The notes: generated by a model not told the origin, from the sequence alone. Shown: positions 13,120 through 21,977, counted from the first letter of the stretch. The stretch is DNA of 64,000 nt from an uncultured Alistipes sp. (GCA_947623305.1 CANQGQ010000001.1:62001-126000), one strand, 5' to 3'. Numbers and translations: made by a program.

Positions 13120-13250
13120 ACCGAATCGAGTTAGCGAATGGATTTGCAGGGCCGTCAGTCGGGATGCTCGCGGCAAAGCCGCGTTTACAGATTTGACCCA
13201 CCCCCAAACCCCCGCCTTGGCGGAGGCTTCGGTCGGGACCCGCAAGGTTG
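13120..13250. repeat. Dispersed intergenic repeat, 5' half (copy 1)
   Basis: 131 nt that match 21712-21842 without gaps (113 of 131 by hand count). It contains the hairpin CGCGGC-AAA-GCCGCG and a GC-rich second hairpin around CCCCGCCTTGGCGG. It lies between rsmE and the hydrogenase-4-like cluster. The rest of 13095-13304 holds no gene that I can support. Confidence 0.85.
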
Positions 13251-13304
13251 TACGGCTTTAGAAAAACGCTTATGAAAAATCATATTTAATCGCCTGAACG
13301 ATTT

Positions 13305-15281
13305 ATGATCCTGTTTCTTTTACTCTCTTTCATCGCGGTGGTGGCAGCGATTTTCGCCGCCCCGTTACGGGCCAAAGCCTGGGTATCGCTCGCGTTGACC
13401 GCCATAGGCGCCGTTGCCGCTTCGGTCAAGGCTGTCGGCGTGCTCGCAACAGGCCGCACCGTCCGATTGTGGTGCATCGACATGCCGATGTTCGGGCACG
13501 ACAGCGGTTCGATGGACGGACTGTCGGCCTTGTTGGTGCTCGTCATCGCCATCGGCTCCATCGCCGCGACACTCTATTCGCGCGGCTATCTGGCGCACCA
13601 TCTCCCGACGAAATCGCCGGCCCATGTCGCCCTGCACTACACCTCGCTGACCCTGATGTCGTTAGCGATGCTCGCCGTGGTCTGCTCCGACGGCGGACTG
13701 TCGTTCCTCTTTTTCTGGGAGTTGATGACCATCGCCTCGTTCCTGTTGATCCTTTTCGACGCCGAACGGCCCGAAGTGCGCCGCGCCGCTCTCTCCTACC
13801 TCATCATGATGCACGTGGGATTCGTGCTGCTCATCGTCGGCTTCGCCCGCTTGAGCGCCGTTTGCGGATCGGCTTCGTTCGACGCCCTGCCCGCCTACTT
13901 CGCTGCGCGGCCCGTGTTGCCGCTCTTTTTGGTCTTTCTGGCCGGATTCGGCATGAAAGCGGGTCTGTTCCCGCTGCACGTTTGGCTGCCCGAAGCGCAT
14001 CCCGCCGCACCGTCGCACGTCTCGGCGCTGATGTCGGGCGTGATGATCAAAACGGGCATCTACGGCATCCTGCGCGTAACGGCCGCCGTTCCTGCGCTGC
14101 AAATCCACACGATCGGCTGCATCCTGCTCGGTTTGGGAGCCGTTACCGGATTGTGGGGCGTGATCCTCGCCGCTTCGCAGAACGACGTCAAACGCCTGCT
14201 GGCCTATTCGTCCATCGAAAACATCGGCATCGTGTTGCTCGGCACGGGCATCGCCGCACTCGGCAAGGCGGCGGGGAATGAGACCGTAGCGCTTTGCGGC
14301 ATTGCGGGCGCCCTGCTGCACACCGTCAACCACTCGTTCTTCAAATCGCTGCTCTTTTTCGGCGCAGGCAACATCCTTTCGCAGACCCGCACCACCTCGC
14401 TCAACGCATTGGGCGGACTGGCGCGCCACATGCCCGTTACCGGTCTGCTCTTTCTGACCGGAACGGTCGCCATCTGCGCCTTGCCGCCGCTGAACGGATT
14501 CGTCTCCGAACTGTTCGTCTATTCGGGTATGCTGACCGGCATCGCCGAAGGTTGCGACACACTCGCTTCGGCCGGTGCATTGACAGCGTTGGCCTTGATC
14601 GGCGGCATCGCCGTACTGGCATTCACCAAGCTCTACGGCACGGTCTTTCTCGGTTCGCCGCGAACGCCGGTCGTCGCTGAAGCCGAGGAGGTCGATGCCC
14701 TTCGCATCGGAGCGATGGCCCTGCCGCTGGCCGGCATCCTCGCCATCGGGCTCTTTCCGCAATATGCGCTGCGGCTCGTTCTCGCAGCGGCCGGATTTTT
14801 CATGACGATTCCCGAAGGTGCCGGCGAACTGCCTGCCGTCTGTGTCGCCGTTTGCCGGACGGTCTGGATTCTTATCGCCGTCGCGAGCTGTTTAGCCTGG
14901 ATACGCCGCCGGTTGCTGCGCGGACGCGACGTGCGTCGGGCGGCGACCTGGGGCTGCGGCTTCACGACTCCCAACGTTCGGATGCAATACACCGGCGAAT
15001 CGTTCGCCGAAGGGTTGCAGGCCATCGCCCGACCGCTGACCCACGACCGCTGCGAGGGTTCGGCCATCGGCCGCAACGAGCTCATCCCCGGAGCGCACAA
15101 CTTCGACATCCGGCACCGCGACCGCATCGGCACGCTCTTTTCGGCGTGGTGGGTCGAGGCGCTGCGGATGCTCAACGGCCGTGTAATGCGGCTGCGCACG
15201 GGCAAAATCAACCACTATGTACTCTTCGCATTGGCCTTTCTGGCCTTGATCTTCGTATTGTCGACCTTCGATCTGCTTTAG
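13305..15281 (+). CDS. hyfB: Hydrogenase-4 / complex I-like antiporter subunit (HyfB/HycC type)
   Basis: Large polytopic membrane subunit of the proton-conducting transporter family (NuoL/M/N, MrpA), 658 residues. Conserved elements expected for ion translocation are present: the TM5 glutamate in FFWELM, the lysine in GFGMKAGLFPLHVWLPEAHP, and the second lysine region SALMSGVMIKTGIYG. It would move H+ or Na+ coupled to electron transfer in the peripheral arm. It is the first gene of a six-gene operon (13305-20517) with 3-nt gaps or ATGA overlaps. The clear membrane signatures contrast with the degenerate redox subunits downstream. Confidence 0.93.
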   Translation: MILFLLLSFIAVVAAIFAAPLRAKAWVSLALTAIGAVAASVKAVGVLATGRTVRLWCIDMPMFGHDSGSMDGLSALLVLVIAIGSIAATLYSRGYLAHHLPTKSPAHVALHYTSLTLMSLAMLAVVCSDGGLSFLFFWELMTIASFLLILFDAERPEVRRAALSYLIMMHVGFVLLIVGFARLSAVCGSASFDALPAYFAARPVLPLFLVFLAGFGMKAGLFPLHVWLPEAHPAAPSHVSALMSGVMIKTGIYGILRVTAAVPALQIHTIGCILLGLGAVTGLWGVILAASQNDVKRLLAYSSIENIGIVLLGTGIAALGKAAGNETVALCGIAGALLHTVNHSFFKSLLFFGAGNILSQTRTTSLNALGGLARHMPVTGLLFLTGTVAICALPPLNGFVSELFVYSGMLTGIAEGCDTLASAGALTALALIGGIAVLAFTKLYGTVFLGSPRTPVVAEAEEVDALRIGAMALPLAGILAIGLFPQYALRLVLAAAGFFMTIPEGAGELPAVCVAVCRTVWILIAVASCLAWIRRRLLRGRDVRRAATWGCGFTTPNVRMQYTGESFAEGLQAIARPLTHDRCEGSAIGRNELIPGAHNFDIRHRDRIGTLFSAWWVEALRMLNGRVMRLRTGKINHYVLFALAFLALIFVLSTFDLL

Positions 15282-15284
15282 CCC

Positions 15285-16193
15285 ATGAAAATCCTCAACT
15301 TGCTGTTAATTTTGGCGGTGGCGGTCGCGATTCCGGGCACGATCAACCGCACGCGGGCCCGATTAGCGGGTCGACGCGGCATCCGCTTCTTCCAGCACCT
15401 CTACGACGTGCGGGTGTTGCTGCGCAAAGGCGCCGTCTACTCCACCACGACCTCGGCCTTGTTCCGCGCCGTGCCGTCGGTCTACCTCGGGGCGGCCCTC
15501 GTGGCGATGCTTTTCATTCCGGTCGGCGATCTGCCCGCCGTACTCGCATTCGACGGCGACCTGATCGCCTTGGCCTACACGCTGGCGCTGGGCCGCACCG
15601 CCTTGATTCTGGCCGCAATGGATACCGGCAGCCCATTCGAAGGGATGGGCGCCAGCCGCGAAGCCCTCTACGGAGCACTCTCCGAACCGGCATTGCTATT
15701 GATTCTGGGGACACTTGCCCTGCTGACCGGCTGCACGTCGTTCACCGACCTTTTCACGGTCGGCTGCGAGGGACGCTACACCATCGCCCTGCTCCTTTCG
15801 GCCTTCGTCTTAATAAAATTGGTGTTCACCGAAAGCGGACGGGTGCCGGTCGATGACCCGCGCACCCATCTCGAACTGACGATGATTCACGAGGTGATGT
15901 GCCTCGACTACTGCGGCGTCGATCTGGCCTTCATCAAGATCGCCGGCTGGTGCAAGACCGCCGCCCTTTCGCTGCTCGCCGCCGATGCCGCGGCCGCCGC
16001 CTGCTGTCCGCATTGGTGGTTCGCCGCCCCGCTGGCCGTCGTGCTGACCGGTTGTTCGGTCGGCGTGGTCGAATCGACGCAGGCCCGCAACAAACTCGTC
16101 CGCAACACGACTTTCATCCTTACCATCGCAGCGCTGGCCGCTTTAGTTTTTTTCACGGCCTACCTGCTGCAACTCAACATCGTACTGTCATGA
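15285..16193 (+). CDS. hyfC: NuoH-like membrane anchor subunit (HyfC/HycD type)
   Basis: 302-residue integral membrane protein of the complex I subunit 1 (NuoH) family that joins the membrane arm to the peripheral subunits. The family motif ESGRVPVDDPRTHLELTMIHE is present as ESGRVPVDDP followed by THLELTMIHE, with its acidic residues intact. It follows hyfB by 3 nt and overlaps hyfE by ATGA. Codons at 15810-15818 are TTA ATA AAA, unlike the surrounding CTG/ATC usage. Confidence 0.93.
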   Translation: MKILNLLLILAVAVAIPGTINRTRARLAGRRGIRFFQHLYDVRVLLRKGAVYSTTTSALFRAVPSVYLGAALVAMLFIPVGDLPAVLAFDGDLIALAYTLALGRTALILAAMDTGSPFEGMGASREALYGALSEPALLLILGTLALLTGCTSFTDLFTVGCEGRYTIALLLSAFVLIKLVFTESGRVPVDDPRTHLELTMIHEVMCLDYCGVDLAFIKIAGWCKTAALSLLAADAAAAACCPHWWFAAPLAVVLTGCSVGVVESTQARNKLVRNTTFILTIAALAALVFFTAYLLQLNIVLS

Positions 16194-16819
16194 TTCCCGC
16201 TCTGATTCTCGTTTACGTCGTAACGCTGGTCTATCTCGCGATCACCGAACGCTACCGCAACTTCGTCTCGATCATGTCGTTGCAGGGATGGCTGCTCTTT
16301 GCCGTCGCGCTGCTGCGGCTGCACGCCATCCATCCGGCCGAACTGGCCTTCATCGCCTTGGAAACGCTGGTCTTCAAGGCGCTGCTCGTGCCCTTCATCC
16401 TCTACCGCATCATCAAACGGACGAAAATCAACCGCGTACGCACGTCGGGGTCATCGCAATTCGGCTCGTTCGTCCTGTCGATTACGGCGCTCGTCGTCAG
16501 CGTATCGCTCACCTACTACATGGCCGACCGAACGATCGACCTCGTCTTCTTCGGGGTGGCGCTCTACGCCCTGTTGAGCGGATTGACGTTGATCGTGCTC
16601 CGTTCGCAACTGTTTTCCCACTTGGTGGGGTTCCTCATCATCGAAAACGGCGTGTTCCTCTTTTCGATGGCCATCGGCGTCGAGATGCCGGGGGTCATCA
16701 ACATCGCCATCCTGCTCGACCTCCTCATGTCGGTGCTGATGATGGGCATCCTCTTCCGCCGCATCGACGACCGCATCCATGCCGACGATGCCGATGCACT
16801 TACCCACGTCAAAGACTGA
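16190..16819 (+). CDS. hyfE: Hydrogenase-4 component E-like membrane protein
   Basis: 209-residue protein with several transmembrane helices (NuoK-like), matching HyfE by size, order and the FKALLVPFILYRIIKRT region. In the family it forms part of the ion-translocating membrane arm. The start at 16190 overlaps the hyfC stop; an upstream in-frame extension lies inside hyfC and is rejected. Coupled to its neighbours on both sides (8 nt before hyfF). Confidence 0.9.
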   Translation: MIPALILVYVVTLVYLAITERYRNFVSIMSLQGWLLFAVALLRLHAIHPAELAFIALETLVFKALLVPFILYRIIKRTKINRVRTSGSSQFGSFVLSITALVVSVSLTYYMADRTIDLVFFGVALYALLSGLTLIVLRSQLFSHLVGFLIIENGVFLFSMAIGVEMPGVINIAILLDLLMSVLMMGILFRRIDDRIHADDADALTHVKD

Positions 16820-16826
16820 TTGCCCC

Positions 16827-18227
16827 ATGATCGTCTATTTCACACTCAGCCTGCTGATCGCCGCGGCCGCTTTCGCAGCCCGCAGCGAACGCCACCTGTT
16901 TTTCGCCGGAATCGCCTTTTACGCCGTGCAGGCCGGATTCGCCGCCCTGCTGATCGCGGGCGGACTTTACGAAACGACCTCGGCGGGCATCTTCACGTTC
17001 GATGCCGCAGGGACACTCTTTTACTTGTTGCTCACGCTCGTATCGGCCTTCGCCTACTTCCACTCCGAGGCCTATCTCAAGGGGAACGACCTCCGCCGGA
17101 CCCGCACCTACTCAGGGTTGATGCTGTTGCTGACCGCCTCCATCGCAGGCGTCTACTTTTCGAACAACCTCGCCGTAACGTGGATTCTGCTCGAAGCGAC
17201 CAGCCTCTGCACGGCGGGCATCGTCTACCACCGCCGCACCGAACCGACGCTCGAAGCGGCCTGGAAATACCTGTTCGTCTGCTCGACGGGCATCGCCGTC
17301 GCCTATCTGGGTATCCTGCTGCTCTGCGCCGCCACGGGCAGCGGATCGCTTTCGCACGAGGCCTTAGCCGCCACCATCGCCACAGCCAACCCGCTTTATC
17401 TGAAAATCGCTTTTTTATTAATTTTGTGTGGATATAGCTGTAAGGCGGAGATTTTTCCGCTCTACACCGTCGGCGTCGATGCCAACTTCGCCGCCCCCTC
17501 GCCCGGGTCGGCGCTGATCTCCACAGGGTTGGTAAATGCCGGATTTCTGGCCATCTTCCGCATCTACAAGCTGCTCGCCGCATCGCCCGTTTTCCCGTGG
17601 GTGCGGCACGTCTTGCTGCTCACCGGCGTGCTGTCGCTCGTCATCGGCGCCCTGTTCCTGCGCCGCACGAACAACTACAAACGCTTCCTCTCCTACTCGA
17701 CGGTCGAGAACATGGGCATCGCCGCCATCGGATTGGGAATCGGCGGCATCGGCGTCTGGGCCGCCCTGTTCCACGTCGTATTCCATACCTTAATTAAGAG
17801 CAGCCTCTTTCTGCAAATGGCCGTCGTGCGGCAGGTCTACAACGGCTACCGCATCAACCGCATCGGCGACTACATCCGCATCAACCGCGTGGGTGCCATC
17901 GGGCTATTGGCCGGCATGGTCGTGCTCGTCGCCTTTCCGCCCTCGCCGCTCTTTCTGTCCGAACTGCTGATCCTCCAGGAGGCAGCCATCGACGGTGCCT
18001 GGTGGCTCGTCGCAGCGATGGTATTGCTTGTCTGCATCGTCATCTACTCGTTCTGTTCGCGCATGATCCGCCTCTGTTATCAACCCAACCAGGACGAACT
18101 GCATCCCTCGAAGGTCGATCGGGCCCTCTCGTGGTCGGCCCTGACGCTCTTGGCGCTCGCCATGACCGCCGGATTGTGGCAGCCCGATCTGCTCATCGAC
18201 CTGCTTCGTCAAATCGCAACCCTATGA
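16827..18227 (+). CDS. hyfF: Hydrogenase-4 component F-like antiporter subunit
   Basis: 466-residue second antiporter-like membrane subunit. It keeps the TM5 glutamate (WILLEATSLC) and the lysine of the central helix, but in the altered setting CKAEIFPLYTVGVDANFAAP, where family members normally read K-x-G-x-x-P-x-H-x-W-L-P-D-A. The histidine and tryptophan of that segment are missing. The function is still likely ion translocation. The start at 16827 follows hyfE by 7 nt; the stop overlaps the next gene (ATGA at 18224). Confidence 0.9.
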   Translation: MIVYFTLSLLIAAAAFAARSERHLFFAGIAFYAVQAGFAALLIAGGLYETTSAGIFTFDAAGTLFYLLLTLVSAFAYFHSEAYLKGNDLRRTRTYSGLMLLLTASIAGVYFSNNLAVTWILLEATSLCTAGIVYHRRTEPTLEAAWKYLFVCSTGIAVAYLGILLLCAATGSGSLSHEALAATIATANPLYLKIAFLLILCGYSCKAEIFPLYTVGVDANFAAPSPGSALISTGLVNAGFLAIFRIYKLLAASPVFPWVRHVLLLTGVLSLVIGALFLRRTNNYKRFLSYSTVENMGIAAIGLGIGGIGVWAALFHVVFHTLIKSSLFLQMAVVRQVYNGYRINRIGDYIRINRVGAIGLLAGMVVLVAFPPSPLFLSELLILQEAAIDGAWWLVAAMVLLVCIVIYSFCSRMIRLCYQPNQDELHPSKVDRALSWSALTLLALAMTAGLWQPDLLIDLLRQIATL

Positions 18228-19756
18228 TACGATACTATATAACCGACAATACGGCAGCCGCCATCCCGCTGCGGGAGATTCCCGAGGTCTCCTACGCCGA
18301 CTTCTACGACGACCTCTGCGCGAAGCTCGCCGAACCGCGCTACCACCTCGCCCACTATTTCGCACGGCCCGAGGAGGGACGGATGCGTTTCTATGCGTTG
18401 CTGCTGGACGACGACACCTCGCAGGTGCTCATCACCTCGTTTGCGACCGATTATTACGACGATACGGCGCTGCCTTCGCTGACGGCGTGCCATCCGCAGG
18501 TGCATCCTTTCGAACGCGACATCGCTGAACGTTATGGCATCCGGTTCGACGGGATGCCTTGGCCCAAGCCGCTGCGCTTTCCGTTCGACCGCTACGACCG
18601 CCGAAGCACGATGGACAACTACCCGTTCTACACGATGGAGGGCGGTTCGCTCCACGAAGTGAACGTCGGCCCGATCCACGCGGGCATCATCGAGCCGGGC
18701 GCCTTCCGGTTCATTTGCAGCGGTGAGCAGGTGCTGCACCTCGAAATCGCATTAGGCTACCAGCATCGGGGCGTCGAGCACGCCTTCGAGACGACGGCCA
18801 ACCGGCTGCGCCAATGCTGTTTGGCCGAGACGGTCGCAGGCGACAGCGCCGTGGCCCATGCGACGGCCTTCGTCGAAGCGGTCGAGAAGCTGACGGGCCA
18901 CGAACGACCGGCCCAGCTCGACCGTGAACGCGCCGTCGGGCTGGAGCTGGAACGCATGGCGATGCAGATCGCCGACACGGGGGCCCTTTCGGGCGACGTG
19001 AGCTACCAGTTGGGCCAGGTGGCCTGCGAAGCACTCCGCACAATGACGATCAACACCACACAGGCGTGGTGCGGCAACCGCTTCGGCAAGGGCTTGATCC
19101 GCCCCCACGGCACCCGCTACCCATTGGACGCAGCAACGTCGGAAATGATCCGGCACAACGTAAAAGAAATCGCCCGCCGCTACAACGAGGTGCGACAGGA
19201 CATCAAGTCGTCGCCGACGCTGCTGGCCCGCTTCGAACAATGCGGCGTCGTAACGCGCGACCAGATGACCGAGCTCGGCGGCGTGGGTCAGGCGGCCCGT
19301 TCGAGCGGCTTGGCGCGCGACATCCGCGCATCGCATCCGTGGGGCGTCTACGCCAAGCACATCCGCCACGAAAGCATCGTCAAACGGCAGGGCGACGTCA
19401 TGGCCCGGTTGATGATGCGTTGCCGCGAGATCCTCCAGTCGGCCGACTACATCGACCGACTGCTGACGATTTACGAACAAAAATACGCCGACGCGCCCAA
19501 TCCCTGCGCCGCACCCGACTACGCCGCGCCGTTGGCACCGTCATCGCTCTCGTTCGGACTGGTCGAGGGGTGGCGCGGCGAGACCTGCCACGTGCTCGTA
19601 ACCGATGCCGAAGGGCGCATCGCCGCCTGCCGCATCAAAGATGCGAGCCTCCACAACTGGGCGGCGCTGGCCTTGGCCCTGCGAGGCGAGGGAATCTCCG
19701 ACTTCCCCATCTGCAACAAAAGTTTCAACCTCTCTTACTGCGGACACGACCTATGA
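18224..19756 (+). CDS. hyfG: Fused NuoC/large-subunit protein of hydrogenase-4 type, lacking all four NiFe-ligand cysteines
   Basis: 510 residues: an N-terminal NuoC-like domain (about 1-125) fused to a NiFe-hydrogenase/NuoD-type large subunit. Overall alignment to HycE/HyfG is clear (GYQHRGVEHAFE; SGLARDIRASHPWGVY; NWAALALALRGEGISDFP). However, the proximal CxxC motif (VCGIC in HycE) reads VAGDS here, so the ligands are Ala205 and Ser208. The distal motif (DPCYSC) reads NLSYCG, so the ligands are Ser504 and Gly507. No NiFe centre can be bound in the normal way. This is the hallmark of energy-converting-hydrogenase-related (Ehr) complexes. ATGA overlaps at both ends place it firmly in the operon. 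Confidence 0.9.
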   Translation: MIRYYITDNTAAAIPLREIPEVSYADFYDDLCAKLAEPRYHLAHYFARPEEGRMRFYALLLDDDTSQVLITSFATDYYDDTALPSLTACHPQVHPFERDIAERYGIRFDGMPWPKPLRFPFDRYDRRSTMDNYPFYTMEGGSLHEVNVGPIHAGIIEPGAFRFICSGEQVLHLEIALGYQHRGVEHAFETTANRLRQCCLAETVAGDSAVAHATAFVEAVEKLTGHERPAQLDRERAVGLELERMAMQIADTGALSGDVSYQLGQVACEALRTMTINTTQAWCGNRFGKGLIRPHGTRYPLDAATSEMIRHNVKEIARRYNEVRQDIKSSPTLLARFEQCGVVTRDQMTELGGVGQAARSSGLARDIRASHPWGVYAKHIRHESIVKRQGDVMARLMMRCREILQSADYIDRLLTIYEQKYADAPNPCAAPDYAAPLAPSSLSFGLVEGWRGETCHVLVTDAEGRIAACRIKDASLHNWAALALALRGEGISDFPICNKSFNLSYCGHDL

Positions 19757-20517
19757 TTTTTCCGAAACTGAAAGTCCTGCGCAGCCACGGCCGGCAGGCC
19801 ATCCCCAATCTCGATGCCGTGCAACTGACCGAACGGTTCCGGGGCCGCCCCGAGCTGACCGAAACGACCGATACCGCCGATCTCGAAGCGGCTGCTGCGC
19901 TCTGTCCGACCGGTGCGCTCGCGGCGAAACCCTTTACACTCGACCTCGGACGCTGCCTCTTTTGCGGCGAATGCGCCCTGCGCGCACCCCGCAACATCCG
20001 GTTCACGAACGACTACCGCATCGGTTCGCCGACGCGCGAAGGGCTCGTGCTGCGGCCGGGGATGACCGCCGTACCCTTCGATCGCGCGGACGTGCGGCCC
20101 GAACTGGCCCGCTGTTTCGGCCAATCGCTCCACCTGCGCGAGGTCTCGGCGGGCGGCGATGCGTCGGTCGAAATGGAACTCGGAGCGACGGGCAACGTCA
20201 ATTTCGACTTCGGACGATTCGGCGTCGGGTTCACCGCCTCGCCGCGCCACGCTGACGGCGTGGTAATCTCCGGCCCCGTAACTGCAAACATGGCCGAAGC
20301 GCTGCGCATCTGCTGCGAGGCCGTAGCCGAACCCAAACTGCTTATCGCCTGCGGCACCGAAGCCTGCTCGGGCGGGCTGTTCGCCGAAAGCAAGGCGATC
20401 GACCGCACGTTTTTTGCGACGCACCACATTGATCTCTGGCTGCCGGGCGCGCCGACCCATCCGATGATCTTCATCGACGGCCTCCGCACCCTGCTGGGGA
20501 AAAAGAATCGAAACTGA
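19753..20517 (+). CDS. Fused ferredoxin-NuoB-like small subunit of the hydrogenase-4-like complex, degenerate Fe-S sites
   Basis: 254 residues that fuse a HyfH/HycF-like ferredoxin segment to a HyfI/NuoB-like small subunit. The ferredoxin part keeps exactly one set of four cysteines (Cys51 before Pro, then Cys68-x2-Cys71-x2-Cys74), enough for one [4Fe-4S] cluster. The NuoB-like part keeps its framework (SPRHADGVVISGP, EPKLLIACGTEACSGG, LPGAP), but the usual CxxC region is GATGNVNF, the GTC motif is GPV, and PGCP is PGAP (Ala233). Of the proximal cluster ligands only the Cys200/Cys205 region remains. It is the last gene of the operon and overlaps the large subunit by ATGA. Confidence 0.85.
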   Translation: MIFPKLKVLRSHGRQAIPNLDAVQLTERFRGRPELTETTDTADLEAAAALCPTGALAAKPFTLDLGRCLFCGECALRAPRNIRFTNDYRIGSPTREGLVLRPGMTAVPFDRADVRPELARCFGQSLHLREVSAGGDASVEMELGATGNVNFDFGRFGVGFTASPRHADGVVISGPVTANMAEALRICCEAVAEPKLLIACGTEACSGGLFAESKAIDRTFFATHHIDLWLPGAPTHPMIFIDGLRTLLGKKNRN

Positions 20518-20525
20518 ATCACACC

Positions 20526-21131
20526 ATGCGACCCTTGTTCACGCTTTTCTGGAGCTTTTTCAAGATCGGTATCTTCACATTCGGAGGGGGGTATGCGATG
20601 ATCCCGCTGATCCGCCGCGAGGTCATCGACCGCCGCGGCTGGATCGCCGAACGCGATTTCCTCGATCTGCTGACGCTGGCGCAATCGGCCCCCGGGCCCA
20701 TTTCGCTCAATACGTCGGTCTTCGTCGGCTACAAGATGCGCGGATACGCCGGCGCCGTAGCGTCGATTCTGGGCGTCGTGGTGCCGTCGTTCGTCATCAT
20801 CCTGCTGATTGCCCTGCTTTTCGCCGACATCCGCTACAATCCCCTTGTCGACGCCGCTTTCAAGGGGATGCGCCCGGCTGTCGTGGCACTCATCGTCGTA
20901 CCGGTCATCTCGCTGGCACGCGGAATGCACCCCGCGCTGTACATCGTCATCGCGCTGACCGCCGTAGCGGTCTGGTATTTAGGCTGGTCGCCTGTTTGGA
21001 TTCTGGCCGGAGCGGCTGCGGCGGGCATCCTGCACGCCTTGTACCACTTGCCAAAGAAAAAAGAGCTGATTAATAAAAAATGCGAGCCGGATGAAACGGA
21101 GCGGCCGCCGAGAAAGGAGGAACACCGATGA
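20526..21131 (+). CDS. Chromate transporter family protein, half-size (first of pair)
   Basis: 201-residue membrane protein of the CHR family with the signature FGGGYAM near the N-terminus and QSAPGPISLNTSVFVGY. Members pair with a second half-size protein to form one anion transporter; chromate, sulfate or another oxyanion are possible substrates. The C-terminus is a short basic/acidic tail containing INKKCEPDE. The gene starts 8 nt after the hydrogenase-4-like operon and overlaps the second half by ATGA, so it may share that transcript. Confidence 0.9.
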   Translation: MRPLFTLFWSFFKIGIFTFGGGYAMIPLIRREVIDRRGWIAERDFLDLLTLAQSAPGPISLNTSVFVGYKMRGYAGAVASILGVVVPSFVIILLIALLFADIRYNPLVDAAFKGMRPAVVALIVVPVISLARGMHPALYIVIALTAVAVWYLGWSPVWILAGAAAAGILHALYHLPKKKELINKKCEPDETERPPRKEEHR

Positions 21132-21691
21132 TTCTGCTGCAACTTTTCATCAGCTATCTGAAAATCGGATTTTTCGGATTCGGCGGCGGCTATGCGATGC
21201 TGTCGCTCATCCAGAACGAGGTGGTCATGCAACACGGTTGGATGTCCAATGCCGAATTCGCCGACATCGTGGCCGTTTCGCAGATCACGCCCGGCCCCAT
21301 CGCCATCAATTCGGCGACCTACGTGGGCTACACGGTGGGGTCGCAGGCCGGCGGCCTATGGATGGGCCTGCTCGGTGCGCTCACGGCGACGTTCGCCGTC
21401 TGTCTGCCGGCGCTGACGTTGATGCTGTTGATTACCCGCTTCTTTCTGAAGCTCCGGAACAATCCGATCGTCGAAGGAGCGATGCAGGGCATGCGACCCG
21501 TGGTCATCGGCATGATCGCCTCCGCAGCGCTGCTGCTGATTTTTCCGCACGGCAGCGACCCGGGCGAACGGAATTTCATCGACGCATGGAGCTGGCTACT
21601 GTTCGGCGGCGTATTCATCGGTGCGTGGCGCAAAGTCAATCCGATCGTGTTGATCGTCCTGTCCGCCGCCGCAGGAATCCTAATATATTAG
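21128..21691 (+). CDS. Chromate transporter family protein, half-size (second of pair)
   Basis: 187-residue partner of the preceding gene, carrying the same CHR landmarks (GFGGGYAMLSLIQNEVV, SQITPGPIAINSATYVGY). Two adjacent short CHR proteins usually have opposite membrane topology and act together. It ends at an AT-rich stretch that leads into the intergenic repeat. Confidence 0.9.
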   Translation: MILLQLFISYLKIGFFGFGGGYAMLSLIQNEVVMQHGWMSNAEFADIVAVSQITPGPIAINSATYVGYTVGSQAGGLWMGLLGALTATFAVCLPALTLMLLITRFFLKLRNNPIVEGAMQGMRPVVIGMIASAALLLIFPHGSDPGERNFIDAWSWLLFGGVFIGAWRKVNPIVLIVLSAAAGILIY

Positions 21692-21711
21692 GTAACTATA
21701 TACCATTTTCC

Positions 21712-21955
21712 ACCGAATCGAGTTGACGGATGGTTTTACCTTGCCGTCGGTCGTGTTGCTCGCGGCAAAGCCGCGTTTGCAGATTTGACCCACCCCTAAG
21801 CCCCCGCCTTGGCGGGGGCTTCCGTCAGGACTCGCAAGGTTGAAAGGGAACTGACGCGGCAGCGAAGAAAGCCTTGCCAAGCATGGTAACGGCCTACCGC
21901 ATCGGGAACTGCTTTTAAAAGCAGCGGGGCGAAGACTGCGGAGAACGCCATCGGC
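21712..21955. repeat. Composite intergenic repeat, full copy (5' half plus 3' half)
   Basis: The first 131 nt match 13120-13250. The following part (from about 21833) matches 62313-62431, including the shared blocks GGCAGCGAAGA, CTACCGCAT and GGGAAC, and a hairpin whose two arms differ between copies but stay paired. The 5' half includes a perfect 11-bp hairpin (21798-21808 with 21811-21821). It may act at the RNA level or be a non-autonomous mobile unit; nothing in it codes for protein. Confidence 0.8.
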
Positions 21956-21977
21956 GGGCCTCCGCGGGCGGAGGCTT

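Noticed and set aside
13305..20517. Active NiFe hydrogenase or formate hydrogenlyase
   Set aside because: All four NiFe-binding cysteines are missing from the large subunit, and no hyp maturation genes or formate dehydrogenase are present in the window.
21712..21842. Insertion sequence or CRISPR repeat
   Set aside because: No transposase, no terminal inverted repeats at its ends, and no regular spacing of short repeats.
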